Part shown: positions 1 through 9,338 of the stretch, piece after piece | Layout of the letters: the number at the start of each line of letters is the position of its first letter | Numbering within the stretch: the first letter of the stretch is position 1 | Translations under genes and position numbers: made by a program | Notes under the pieces: model-generated | Told to the model about the DNA's origin: nothing | Databases searched by the model: none | What the model saw: only the letters and a program-made list of their open reading frames with translations | Source: Cellulomonas sp. NS3 | GTDB lineage: Bacteria; Actinomycetota; Actinomycetes; Actinomycetales; Cellulomonadaceae | Reading direction: 5' to 3' | Assembly (NCBI RefSeq): GCF_024757985.1 | Contig: NZ_CP103289.1 | Location: 1,054,001-1,118,000, forward strand | Length of the DNA stretch: 64,000 nucleotides

Positions 1-1095
1 GGCGCCGTCATGCTCCTGGTCGGTCTGCTCTTCAAGGTCGGGGCCGTGCCGTTCCACGCCTGGACGCCGGACGTGTACCAGGGCGCCCCGACGCCGATCA
101 CGGCGTTCATGGCGGCGTGCACCAAGGTCGCCGCGTTCGGCGCGCTCGTGCGGATCGTCTACGTCGTGCTGCCCGACCTGCAGTGGGACCTCGCGCCCGC
201 GCTCTGGGCGGTCGCGATCCTCACGATGGTCGTCGGCACCGTCGCGGCGCTGCTCCAGACCGACGTGAAGCGCATGCTCGCGTACTCGTCGATCGCGCAC
301 GCGGGCTTCGTGCTCACCGGGATCATCGCGCTCACCCAGGAGGGTCTGGCGTCGGTGCTGTTCTACCTGCTCGCGTACGGCGCCGCGACGATCGGCGCGT
401 TCGCGATCGTCACGCTCGTGCGCGAGCGGTCCGGGGCCGCGGGTGCGCCGGCGCTCTCGGGGGACGACCTCGACGACGCGGCGGACGGCGCGGGCGGCGC
501 GGTGCTCGGCGAGGCCACGCACCTGTCGCAGTGGGCCGGTCTCGGTCGCACCAACCCGCTGCTCGCGGGCACGTTCACGCTGTTCCTGCTCTCGTTCGCC
601 GGGATCCCGCTCACCGCGGGCTTCACGGGGAAGTTCGCGGTGTTCTCCGCGGCGGTGGGGGGCGGCGCGACCGTGCTCGCCGTCGTCGGCGTGCTGGCCT
701 CGGCCGCGGCGGCGTTCTTCTACGTGCGGGTCATCGTGCTGATGTTCTTCACGAGCCCGGCGACGGACGTGCGCGAGCGGGACGAGCTGCGCGGCGCCGA
801 GGCGGCGGGGGCCACCGCGGCCGGTCCCGCGTCGGGCCCGTCGACCGCGGGCACGGAGGCGACGGGCACGCAGGCGGCTGGCACGCAGGCGGCCGGGACG
901 CAGGCGGCCGGGACGATGACGGGCGCCACCGCCACCGCCACGCTCGACGCGGCGCGGACGACCACCACGGTCGTGGCCTCCGAGGGCCTCACGACGGTGG
1001 CCGTCGCCATCTGCGCGGTCCTCACGCTCGTCCTCGGGGTCGTGCCCGGGCCCGTGCTCGAGGTCGTCGCCGACGCCGCGAGACTCCTCCCGTGA
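1..1095 (+). CDS. nuoN: NADH-quinone oxidoreductase subunit N, C-terminal part (cut by window start)
   Basis: Membrane proton-pumping subunit of respiratory complex I. The frame is open from base 1, so the N-terminal part of the usual roughly 500-residue antiporter-like protein lies outside the window. Visible are the conserved loop KVGAVPFHAWTPDVYQGAP and the helix segment VKRMLAYSSIAHAGF that carry key lysines of the proton path in this family, then several hydrophobic helices. Before the last membrane helix there is an extra loop of about 60 Ala/Gly/Thr-rich residues, made partly from a repeated AAGTQ unit (bases 850-909). The last helix (near VAICAVLTLVLGVVPGP) is intact and the protein ends normally, so the loop seems tolerated. 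It is the last nuo gene; a polyprenyl synthase gene starts 47 bases later. Confidence 0.95.
   Translation, partial: GAVMLLVGLLFKVGAVPFHAWTPDVYQGAPTPITAFMAACTKVAAFGALVRIVYVVLPDLQWDLAPALWAVAILTMVVGTVAALLQTDVKRMLAYSSIAHAGFVLTGIIALTQEGLASVLFYLLAYGAATIGAFAIVTLVRERSGAAGAPALSGDDLDDAADGAGGAVLGEATHLSQWAGLGRTNPLLAGTFTLFLLSFAGIPLTAGFTGKFAVFSAAVGGGATVLAVVGVLASAAAAFFYVRVIVLMFFTSPATDVRERDELRGAEAAGATAAGPASGPSTAGTEATGTQAAGTQAAGTQAAGTMTGATATATLDAARTTTTVVASEGLTTVAVAICAVLTLVLGVVPGPVLEVVADAARLLP
850..909 (+). repeat. 15-base tandem repeat inside nuoN
   Basis: Three nearly identical 15-base units (865-879, 880-894, 895-909; differing at two positions) follow one degenerate unit (850-864). In frame they encode AGTQA steps in the loop before the last membrane helix of NuoN. 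Being a multiple of three, unit gain or loss keeps the frame. Confidence 0.85.
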
Positions 1096-1142
1096 CGGCG
1101 CGCGGTTCTCGATCACGCGCCTGCGGCGGCTAGGTTCGTCCC

Positions 1143-2150
1143 GTGACCTCCTCGACCTCCCTCCCGCTGGCCGACCCCGAGCTGGCCGAGCTGCTCTCGG
1201 GGCGCCTCGCGCTCGTCGAGGAGCGCCTGCGGGACGCCGTGACCCACGCGGACGCGCTCGCCGACGTCGCGTCGCGGCACCTCGTCAACGCCGGCGGGAA
1301 GCGGACGCGGCCCCTCCTCACGCTGCTCGCCTCCGAGCTGGGCGACGGCTCGCGGCGCGAGGTGCTCGACGCGGCGATCGTCGTCGAGCTCACGCATCTC
1401 GCGACCCTGTACCACGACGACGTCATGGACTCCGCGCCGCTGCGCCGCGGGGCGCCGTCGGCCCACGAGGTGTGGGGCAACTCCGTGGCGATCCTCACGG
1501 GCGACCTGCTGTTCGCGCGGGCGTCGGCCACCGTGGCCGGGCTCGGCCCGGAGGCCGTGCGCATCCAGGCGGCGACGTTCGAGCGGCTGTGCCTCGGGCA
1601 GCTCCACGAGACGGTCGGCCCCGCCGCGGGGGAGGACCCCGTCGCGCACTACCTGCAGGTGCTCTCGGACAAGACGGGCTCGCTCATCGCCACGTCGGCG
1701 CGGTTCGGCGCGATGTTCGCCGGCTGCCGCCCGAGCGTCGTGCGGACCGTCACGGCGTACGGGGAGAAGGTCGGCGTCGCGTTCCAGCTCGCCGACGACG
1801 TCCTCGACCTCACGTCCGACGGCGCGGTGACCGGCAAGACGCCGGGGACGGACCTGCGCGAGCGCGTCCCCACGATGCCTGCGCTGCTCCTGCGCCAGCG
1901 TGCCGCCTCCCCCGAGGGGACCGACGAGGACCGCGAGCTCGTGGCGCTGCTCGACGGCGACCTGACGAGCGACTCGTCGCTCGCCGAGGCCGTCGCGGCC
2001 CTGCGTGCGCACGACGTCGTCGGCCTCACCCGGCAGCGGGCGGCGGACCTCGCGCGGGCGGCCGTCGTCGAGCTCGAGCCGCTGCCGGCCGGCGCCGCGA
2101 AGGACGCGCTCGTCTCGTTCGCCGACGCGCTGGTGGACCGGGCGTCCTGA
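1143..2150 (+). CDS. long-chain polyprenyl diphosphate synthase
   Basis: All-trans polyprenyl diphosphate synthase of 335 residues, which condenses isopentenyl units onto an allylic diphosphate in the cytoplasm. The first aspartate-rich motif is DDVMD, in the context YHDDVMDSAPLRRG, and the second is DDVLD in QLADDVLDLTSDG; GGKRTRP near residue 50 binds the homoallylic substrate. These are the features of IspB/HepT/GrcC-type enzymes. Its place directly after nuoN suggests that it makes the menaquinone side chain, as in other actinobacteria, but the chain length cannot be read from sequence. It starts at GTG, 47 bases after nuoN, with no strong ribosome site visible, so it may be cotranscribed. 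Confidence 0.93.
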   Translation: MTSSTSLPLADPELAELLSGRLALVEERLRDAVTHADALADVASRHLVNAGGKRTRPLLTLLASELGDGSRREVLDAAIVVELTHLATLYHDDVMDSAPLRRGAPSAHEVWGNSVAILTGDLLFARASATVAGLGPEAVRIQAATFERLCLGQLHETVGPAAGEDPVAHYLQVLSDKTGSLIATSARFGAMFAGCRPSVVRTVTAYGEKVGVAFQLADDVLDLTSDGAVTGKTPGTDLRERVPTMPALLLRQRAASPEGTDEDRELVALLDGDLTSDSSLAEAVAALRAHDVVGLTRQRAADLARAAVVELEPLPAGAAKDALVSFADALVDRAS

Positions 2151-2205
2151 CCGCGCGGCACCGCGCAGCCGCCCCCGCCGACCGATCACTTCGAAGGAGA
2201 GCACG

Positions 2206-3821
2206 ATGAGCACGGTCCCGCGGGTGCGCGCCCAGCCCCCGGCGACGGAGTCGCTCGCCGGGACGGGCCGGCGCGTCCTCGCGCTGCTGGTCGACCAGCT
2301 CGTCGCGCTCCTGCTGGCCGCGGGCGCGAGCTCGATCGGCTACGGTCTGGCCCTCGACGCGGTCCGCAGCTCCGCGACCGACGAGGTGGCGCCCGAGGTC
2401 GGCGCGATCCTGGCGCTGCCCCTCGTGGTGCTCGCCGTCTACGGCATCGCCCAGTGGGTCGCGGAGGCGTTCACCGGGCGCACGCTGGGTGGCCTCGCGC
2501 TCGGTGTCCGCACGGTCGACGCCGACACCGGCCTCACCGTGGGTCTGGTCCGCATCTTCGTGCGCAACCTCGTCCTGGGCCTCGGGTCGCTCGTGTGCGG
2601 TGTCGGGCAGTTCGTGGTCGGCGCGTCGGGCGCGTGGGACGCGGCCGGCCGGCTGCAGGGGTGGCACGACAAGGTGGCGCGCACCGTCGTCGTCCGCACC
2701 GGGACCGGGGAGCCCGCGGTCGCCCGCGCGCCGCGGACGGAGCCCGGTCGACGCGCGGCCGACCTGAGCGCCCGCACGACGAACCCGGCCGCGGAGGCGC
2801 CCCGGCGGGCCTCCGGGTCGGGCGGCGCCGAGTCGCTCATGCGCGCGGCCCGCGCGGGCGCCGCGGTGGCCGCGTCCTCGGCCGCGGGGTCGACCGCTCC
2901 TGCGTCGACGGCGCCGGTCACCGCGAGCGTCCCCGGGCTCGTCGGTGCCGCACCGCGTCCCGACACCGACGCCGATGCCGACGCCGACGCCCTCGCCGGA
3001 CGACGCGGGGAGGACCCGACGCCCCCGACCGGGACGGCGCGCGGACGGCTCGCCCCGGAGCCGGCGCGCCCGTCCGAGGCCGCGCCGGCACCCTCGTCCG
3101 AGGCCGCACCGGCACCGGAACCGGAACCGGCACCGGCACCCACGATCGACGTGCCCACCTGGTCCACCGCGCTCCCGGTCGCCCCGCCGCCCGCCGCCGC
3201 GCCGTCCGAGGTCATCACCGCGGCACCGTCGTGGGACGACCTGCTCCCGCAGCCCGGCGTCGCGGACACCGACCCGCGCCCGCGACCCGGCGTCCCGGAC
3301 GTCGACCCCGGCGCGGAGCCCGCCGTCGCGCAGGCCGCGCCGCTCGACGTCCAGACGCCCACGGCCCCGACCCGGCGGCTGCGCACCACGGCGCCGCTCG
3401 CCGACCCCCTCGACGCACCGGCCACCGACGGTGACGCCGTCGCACCCGAGGGACGCACCCCCGCCGACCGCACGCCCGCCGTCGCGCCCACGGCGCGGGG
3501 CGTCCGCCTCGTGTTCGACACCGGTGAGGCGGTCACGGTCGTGGGCCGCGGCGTCGTGGGGCGCAACCCGTCGACCGCCGACAGCGGGGTGGTCGCGCAC
3601 GTCGTCCCGATCGACGACCCGGCACGGTCGGTGTCGAAGACCCACCTCGAGTTCGGGGCCGACGACGGGGCGTTCTGGGTCCTCGACCGGCGCTCGACGA
3701 ACGGGTCCGCCCTCGTGCACGCCGACGGGACGCGCGAGCGGCTCACCGCCGGCGTGCGGACGGCCGTCCCCGTCGGTGCGGTCGTCGAGTTCGGCGACCG
3801 GCGCTTCCGGGTGCTCGACGC

Positions 3822-3825
<4 letters not shown>
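2206..3825 (+). CDS. RDD-domain membrane protein with C-terminal FHA domain
   Basis: Protein of 539 residues. Residues about 15-160 form an RDD domain with roughly three membrane helices and the Arg/Asp signature LALLVDQLVALLL. Residues about 165-430 are a disordered linker rich in Ala, Pro, Asp and Glu with local repeats (DADADADA, PAPEPEPAPAP). Residues about 431-539 are an FHA phosphothreonine-binding domain, with GRNP, the SVSKTHLEF strand that holds the phosphate-binding Ser and His, and RRSTNGS. The chosen ATG follows AAGGAGAG at 2194-2201; the frame is open further upstream, but that part overlaps the preceding gene. It overlaps the PP2C phosphatase gene by four bases, so the two probably act together: the FHA domain docks phosphothreonine proteins at the membrane and the phosphatase removes the mark. 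No Ser/Thr kinase gene is in the window. Confidence 0.88.
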
Positions 3826-4562
<737 letters not shown>

Positions 4563-5633
4563 GCGGGTTCCCGGTGCCGCCGGGCGCCGGGGTGCCGTCG
4601 GCAGGACCGGCTGCCGCCGAGCCGCGCCCGGCGGCCGCCGCCGAGCGCCGCGCGAGCCGGTCGACGTGGCCCTGGCGCGCGCCGTCGACCGCGAGCAGCA
4701 CGAGCGCGACCCACACGAGCCCGAAGCCCCACCACCGTGCCGCGGGCATCTGCTCGTGCAGCACGGCGACGCCGATGACGAGCTGCAGCGTCGGGGCGAT
4801 GTACTGCAGCAGCCCGACGAGCGACAGCGGCAGCCGCCGGGCGGCGGTGTTGAACAGCACGAGCGGGACGGCCGTGACGACGCCCGAGCCGACGAGCGCG
4901 AGCGTGTGCGCGGTGCCGTGCGCGCCGAACGCACCGAGCCCGGCGGCGTGCAGCCACACGAGGTAGCCGACCGCGAGCGGCGTGAGCACGAGGGTCTCGG
5001 CGGCGAGCCCGGGCACGGCGGTCACGGTGCGCCCGACGCGGTTCTTGAGCAGCCCGTACGCGCCGAAGCTGGTGGCCAGCGTGAGCGCGATCCAGGGCAC
5101 GCGCCCGTAGCCGACCGCGATCACGACGACGGCGGCGGCGCCGAAGCCGAGCGCGACCCACTGCGCGGGGCGCAGCCGCTCGTGCAGCACGAGCACCGCG
5201 AGCGTGACGACGACGATCGGGTTGATGTAGTACCCGAGCGCGGCGTCGACGACCTGGTCCGTGAGGATGCCGTAGACGAACACGAGCCAGTTTACGGCGA
5301 GCAGCAGGGCCGCGGCCGTGAGCAGCACGAGCGTGCGGCCGCTGCGCAGCACGGTCAGGAACGGGCGCCAGCCGCGCGTCAGGCCGAGCAGGAGCGCGCA
5401 GAAGGCCAGCGACCAGACGATGCGGTGGGCGATGATCTCGACGGCGCCGGCGGGGGCCATGAGCGGGAAGTACAGGGGGAGGAGCCCCCACAGCGTGTAG
5501 GCGCCGATGCCGCCGGCGAGCCCGCGTCGGTCGAGCGCAGGGGCGAGGGCGGGGCCCGGCTCGTGGGGGGACGCGGGCGCGTCGGGCCGGGGGTTCGGGG
5601 TGCTCACCGCCCGACGGTAAGCCGCGCGACCGG

Positions 5634-5662
5634 TTGACGACCTCATCGGCGTCGCCTACTGT
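5634..5662 (+). promoter_or_regulatory. sigma-70-type promoter of the alpha-amylase gene
   Basis: TTGACG (5634-5639) and TACTGT (5657-5662) separated by exactly 17 bases, the best promoter match in this intergenic region. It lies about 200 bases before the amylase start and immediately upstream of the TTGCAG repeat cluster. Confidence 0.65.
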
Positions 5663-5666
5663 CCGA

Positions 5667-5705
5667 TTGCAGCAAGTTGCAGCGAGCGTTTCTGGGTTTT
5701 TGCAG
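5667..5705 (+). promoter_or_regulatory. TTGCAG repeat cluster, likely operator for a maltose/starch regulator
   Basis: TTGCAG occurs at 5667-5672, 5677-5682 and 5700-5705, and a TGCAG at 5711-5715. The first two are ten bases apart, one helical turn, and fall on the expected transcription start after TACTGT at 5657-5662. Similar CTTGCAG-type repeats are known in front of Streptomyces amylase and maltose genes controlled by LacI-family MalR/Reg1. A role in glucose or maltose control here is an inference. Confidence 0.5.
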
Positions 5706-5869
5706 GTCGATGCAGACACCCGGGCGCGACGGGCAGCGAGCCGTTCCGCGCCCCGGGCCTGCCCCGGGACACCTCCTCCACGTGCCGGTCCCGCACCGGC
5801 GAGGCCTCCGCAGCGCCGCGGCGGCCGGATGCCCGACGACGCCGTCGGCCGACCTGAGGAGCACGACCC

Positions 5870-7693
5870 GTGTCCCGAACCCGCCCCACCCCGCCACGCG
5901 CGCGCCACCGGCTGCCGCGCGCCGCGGCCCTCGCCCTCGCCGCCGTGCTCGCGCTCGGCGGCCTCGTCACCGCGGCCGACGTCGCGACGGCCCCCGCCGC
6001 GCAGGCAGGCCCGCCCGGGCAGCGCAGCACCGGCGTCAACCTCTTCCAGTGGACCTGGACGTCGATCGCGCGCGAGTGCACCGACGTGCTCGGCCCGGCT
6101 GGCTACGCGTGGGTCCAGACCTCGCCGCCCAACGAGCACGCGCAGGTCGCCGGCCAGTGGTGGACGTCGTACCAGCCGGTCAGCTACAAGATCGAGTCCA
6201 AGCTCGGCACGCGCGCCGAGTACGCCGCGATGATCGCGACGTGCCGCGCCGCGGGCGTCCAGGTCATCGCCGACGTCGTCGTCAACCACATGAGCGGGCA
6301 GGCCGGCGGCACCGGGTGGGCGGGCACCCGCTTCTCGACCGAGCAGTACCCCGGCCCCGAGGGCGGCTACGGCCCGCAGGACTTCAACGACTGCCGCACG
6401 AACATCAGCAGCTACGGCGACCGGTACCAGGTGCAGAACTGCCGGCTCGTGAGCCTGCAGGACCTGCGGACGGGGTCGGAGTACGTGCGCCAGGAGATCG
6501 CGAGCTACCTGAACGACCTCATCTCGCTGGGGGTCCGCGGCTTCCGGGTCGACGCCGCGAAGCACATCCCGGCGGCGGACCTCGAGGCCATCCGGGCCAA
6601 GCTGTCCGACCCGAGCGTCTACGTCGTGCACGAGGTCATCGGCGCCGGCGGCGAGCCCGTGCAACCCCGCGAGTACCTCGGCTCGGGCGACTCGCACGAG
6701 TTCGGCTACGCCCGGCACCTCAAGGGGGCCGTCCAGGGCGGCAACCTCGCGCAGCTGCGCGACCTGCGCTCCGCGTCGTGGCTCCTACCGTCCGCCCGCG
6801 CGGGTGTGTTCGTCGACAACCACGACACGGAGCGCAACGGCGAGACGCTGACCTACAAGAACGGGTCCGACCACCGCCTGGCGAACGTCTTCGCGCTCTC
6901 CTACCCCTACGGCTGGCCCACGGTGTACTCGGGCTACGCGTTCGGCAGCAACGACCAGGGCCCGCCCCAGCAGGCGAACGGCAAGGTCAGCGAGGCCGCG
7001 TGCGGCCAGGGCACGTGGACGTGCGCGCACCGCTGGAACGAGACCGCGCACATGACCGCGTTCCGCAACGCCGTCGCCGGCACCGACCTCGTGCAGTGGT
7101 GGGACAACGGCGGCAACCAGATCGCCTACGGGCGCGGCGACAAGGGCTACGTCGCGCTCAACAAGGCGGGCGGGTCGCTGAGCCGGACGTTCCAGACCTC
7201 GCTGCCCGCAGGCCGGTACTGCGACGTGATCAGCGGCGCACCGACGTCATCCGGCTGCTCGGGGACGGTCGTGACCGTCGGCTCGAACGGTCAGGCGTCG
7301 TTCACCGTGCCGGGCAACGGGTCCGTCGCGCTGCACGTCGGGGCGAAGGCGGGCGGCACCGGTGCGACGCCGAGCCCGACGGCGAGCCCCACGAGCGCGA
7401 CGGCGGGGATCTCGTTCGGTGTCCAGGCGAGCACGCAGTGGGGCCAGAACCTGTTCGTCGTCGGTGACCGCGCGGAGCTCGGCGGCTGGGACCCGGCGCG
7501 GGCCGTCGCGCTCTCGTCGGCCACCTACCCGGTCTGGCGCTCGACCGTGGCGCTCCCGGCGGGCGCGAGCGTCGCGTACAAGTACGTCCGCAAGGACGCG
7601 TCGGGCGCCGTCACGTGGGAGGGCGGCGGGAACCGCACCACGACCGTGCCCGCGAGCGGCGTGCTCACGCTGACGGACACGTGGCGCGGCTGA
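5870..7693 (+). CDS. secreted alpha-amylase (GH13) with C-terminal CBM20
   Basis: Extracellular endo-acting starch hydrolase of 607 residues. An Arg-rich signal peptide with a hydrophobic core ends near residue 45 (after TAPAAQA). The GH13 barrel follows, with region I DVVVNH, nucleophile Asp228 in GFRVDAAKH, acid/base Glu255 in VVHEV and Asp319 in FVDNHD; the start of the domain (NLFQWTW) resembles actinomycete amylases of the Streptomyces AmlA type. A Pro/Ser/Thr linker (about 495-510) leads to a CBM20 starch-binding domain (about 512-607) with conserved aromatics in AELGGWDPARA and the YKYV strand. GTG start after TGAGGAG (5855-5861). Regulated probably by the upstream TTGCAG sites. It converges with the beta-propeller gene, with two hairpins between them. 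Confidence 0.95.
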   Translation: MSRTRPTPPRARHRLPRAAALALAAVLALGGLVTAADVATAPAAQAGPPGQRSTGVNLFQWTWTSIARECTDVLGPAGYAWVQTSPPNEHAQVAGQWWTSYQPVSYKIESKLGTRAEYAAMIATCRAAGVQVIADVVVNHMSGQAGGTGWAGTRFSTEQYPGPEGGYGPQDFNDCRTNISSYGDRYQVQNCRLVSLQDLRTGSEYVRQEIASYLNDLISLGVRGFRVDAAKHIPAADLEAIRAKLSDPSVYVVHEVIGAGGEPVQPREYLGSGDSHEFGYARHLKGAVQGGNLAQLRDLRSASWLLPSARAGVFVDNHDTERNGETLTYKNGSDHRLANVFALSYPYGWPTVYSGYAFGSNDQGPPQQANGKVSEAACGQGTWTCAHRWNETAHMTAFRNAVAGTDLVQWWDNGGNQIAYGRGDKGYVALNKAGGSLSRTFQTSLPAGRYCDVISGAPTSSGCSGTVVTVGSNGQASFTVPGNGSVALHVGAKAGGTGATPSPTASPTSATAGISFGVQASTQWGQNLFVVGDRAELGGWDPARAVALSSATYPVWRSTVALPAGASVAYKYVRKDASGAVTWEGGGNRTTTVPASGVLTLTDTWRG

Positions 7694-7712
7694 CCGGGCC
7701 GCGTCCCTGACC

Positions 7713-7754
7713 GGGGGTGGCGCCGGGCGCGTGGAGGTGTACGGCGCCACCCCC
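7713..7754. terminator. hairpin 1 between convergent amylase and beta-propeller genes
   Basis: Perfect 12-base inverted repeat (7713-7724 with 7743-7754) around an 18-base loop. The U-tract is minimal (TTCCC follows), as usual in high-GC actinobacteria. Confidence 0.6.
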
Positions 7755-7764
7755 TTCCCGACCG

Positions 7765-7806
7765 CCGCGCGTCCGCCCGGGTGAGCCCCCCGGGGCGGAC
7801 GCGCGG
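7765..7806. terminator. hairpin 2 between convergent genes
   Basis: Perfect 14-base inverted repeat (7765-7778 with 7793-7806). Being symmetrical, it could end transcription from either side; it is closer to the end of the leftward gene. Confidence 0.6.
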
Positions 7807-7868
7807 CTCGGTCGCGGGCGGACGCCGGGGGAGCCCTCGGCGTCCGCGCGGCCCGGCGGCAGCCCCGG

Positions 7869-8924
7869 TCAGGGCACCGGGATCCGCGAGACGGTGAACG
7901 GGCCCGGGGCCTCGCCCGCGTTGCGCTCGCCGAACTGGCTGTTCACCACGAGCAGGCTCCCGCGCACGAGCGCCGCCGTGGTCGGGTCGTCGAACGACGG
8001 GTCGGTCGTCCGGCTGACGACGGTGCCCGACGTCAGGCGCCGGTCGAGCTCGATCGTCACGACCTGCCCGAGGTCGCCCTGGCGCTCGACCGCGTGCAGG
8101 CGCCGGCCGTCGAGCACGAGCCCGTCCCCGGCCACCGCCTCGCCGCCCAGGTCGATGCGCTGCACCGCCCCGTCGTGGAGCCGGACGCGGAACAGCGCCG
8201 CCGCGTTGGACTGCGCGAGCACCGCGTACCGGCCGTCCTTCGTCACGACGATGCCGTTCACGTTGAACCCGGTGGTGTACGTGAGCGCGGTGCCCTCGAA
8301 CGCCACGTGCACCGGCAGCGTCTGCGTCCCCGAGGTCCGCCGGTCGCGCGCGTCGACCCGGTAGAGGAACGGCCGCAGCGAGTCGGTCACGTAGACGTCG
8401 CCCCGCGGGCTCACGGCGACGTCGTTGAGGAACGTCGGCGCGCCGGTCTGCTCGACCTGCCAGGACCCGACGAGCGCGCGCGTCCGCAGGTCGTAGGCGA
8501 ACAGCCGGCCCGTCGCGCCGCCCGCGACGAACAGCGTGCCCCGGTCGACCTTCAGGCCGATGGCGGCCGTGCGCCCGTCGGCCCCGCCGGGCAGGAACGG
8601 CGTCGCGACCGGGTCGTCGAGGTCGCCGCGGTAGATCGTGCCGTCCGTCGTGCTGCCGACGTAGAAGTCGTCGCGCGCGACCGCGACGCCCTCGGGGAAG
8701 ATGTCGTCGGCGGCGTCGCCGACCGGGTCGAGCAGGTAGGTCGTCGGCCGGTCGGGGCCGGGACCGCCGGGGCCGGCGGGGTGGCGGTCGTGCGCACCGG
8801 CGGTGCCGGGCACGAGGGCGACGAGCAGCAGCGCCGCGGCGGCCGCCGACAGCGTGCGGCCCGGGCGTCGGGACGGGCGTGCGGGGGTGCCTGCGGACGT
8901 GCGGGACCTGGGCTGGGAGTGCAT
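7869..8924 (-). CDS. secreted SMP-30/NHL-like beta-propeller protein
   Basis: Protein of 351 residues with a Sec signal peptide: Arg-rich start, hydrophobic core AAAAALLLVALVP, cleavage near GTAGA. The rest consists of repeated beta-propeller blades of the SMP-30/gluconolactonase type, such as EGVAVARDDFYVGSTTDG, FLNDVAVSPRGDVYVTDS and VNGIVVTKDGRYAVLAQS, with acidic residues typical of the metal site. The substrate is unknown; such proteins are often named superoxide dismutase-like or lactonase-like in databases without proof. ATG at 8924 was chosen over an upstream in-frame start because GGAGGGG lies just before it and the signal peptide follows. It stands alone, convergent with the amylase. 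Confidence 0.8.
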   Translation of the reverse strand: MHSQPRSRTSAGTPARPSRRPGRTLSAAAAALLLVALVPGTAGAHDRHPAGPGGPGPDRPTTYLLDPVGDAADDIFPEGVAVARDDFYVGSTTDGTIYRGDLDDPVATPFLPGGADGRTAAIGLKVDRGTLFVAGGATGRLFAYDLRTRALVGSWQVEQTGAPTFLNDVAVSPRGDVYVTDSLRPFLYRVDARDRRTSGTQTLPVHVAFEGTALTYTTGFNVNGIVVTKDGRYAVLAQSNAAALFRVRLHDGAVQRIDLGGEAVAGDGLVLDGRRLHAVERQGDLGQVVTIELDRRLTSGTVVSRTTDPSFDDPTTAALVRGSLLVVNSQFGERNAGEAPGPFTVSRIPVP

Positions 8925-9338
8925 CGGTGGACCCCTCCGTCGACGGGTGCCGTCGGTCCCGTCGGGCGGCGGCCCGCCGTCCCCCGCTGCCCGACGAGGG
9001 CACCGGTCCACGTCGGTCGGACGCGCGGGTCCGCGACGGACCCTGCCGGTGCAGCGCCGTCAGTCTCGCCGAGACGGCGGGTGCCTGCCTCTCGGGAGCC
9101 GCTGCTGCCGCGGCCGAGCGGGTGTCCACGCGGGTGTCCGCATGCTGGCGCCCCGTGAGATGGAGGGGTGGACCGCGACGTATGCTGGGTTCAGCACCTG
9201 TGCGCCCGGCAGCGCCGTGGGCCCCGCGACGTGTTGCACCGCCGACGTGATGATCCGCCGACGCGATGACGGCCACGACGCAGGACCGCGGCTCCAGAGC
9301 TGCCAGGGCCTCCCCGACCCGGAAGGCGTCCGCGTCCC
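8925..9338. other. intergenic region between divergent genes
   Basis: About 410 bases without a supported gene. It must hold the promoters of the leftward propeller gene and of the rightward reductase gene. A TATGCT at 9181-9186 resembles a -10 element, but no good -35 stands at the right distance. A direct repeat of GCGGGTGTCC occurs near 9118-9140. Confidence 0.5.

Noticed and set aside
4563-5637. Rightward frame over the RarD region
   Set aside because: Shadow frame: composition is Arg/Glu/His-rich without motifs, and the leftward protein has clear membrane helices.
5608-5646. Longer N-terminus of the RarD-like protein
   Set aside because: It would include the amylase promoter; GTG at 5607 fits the family better.
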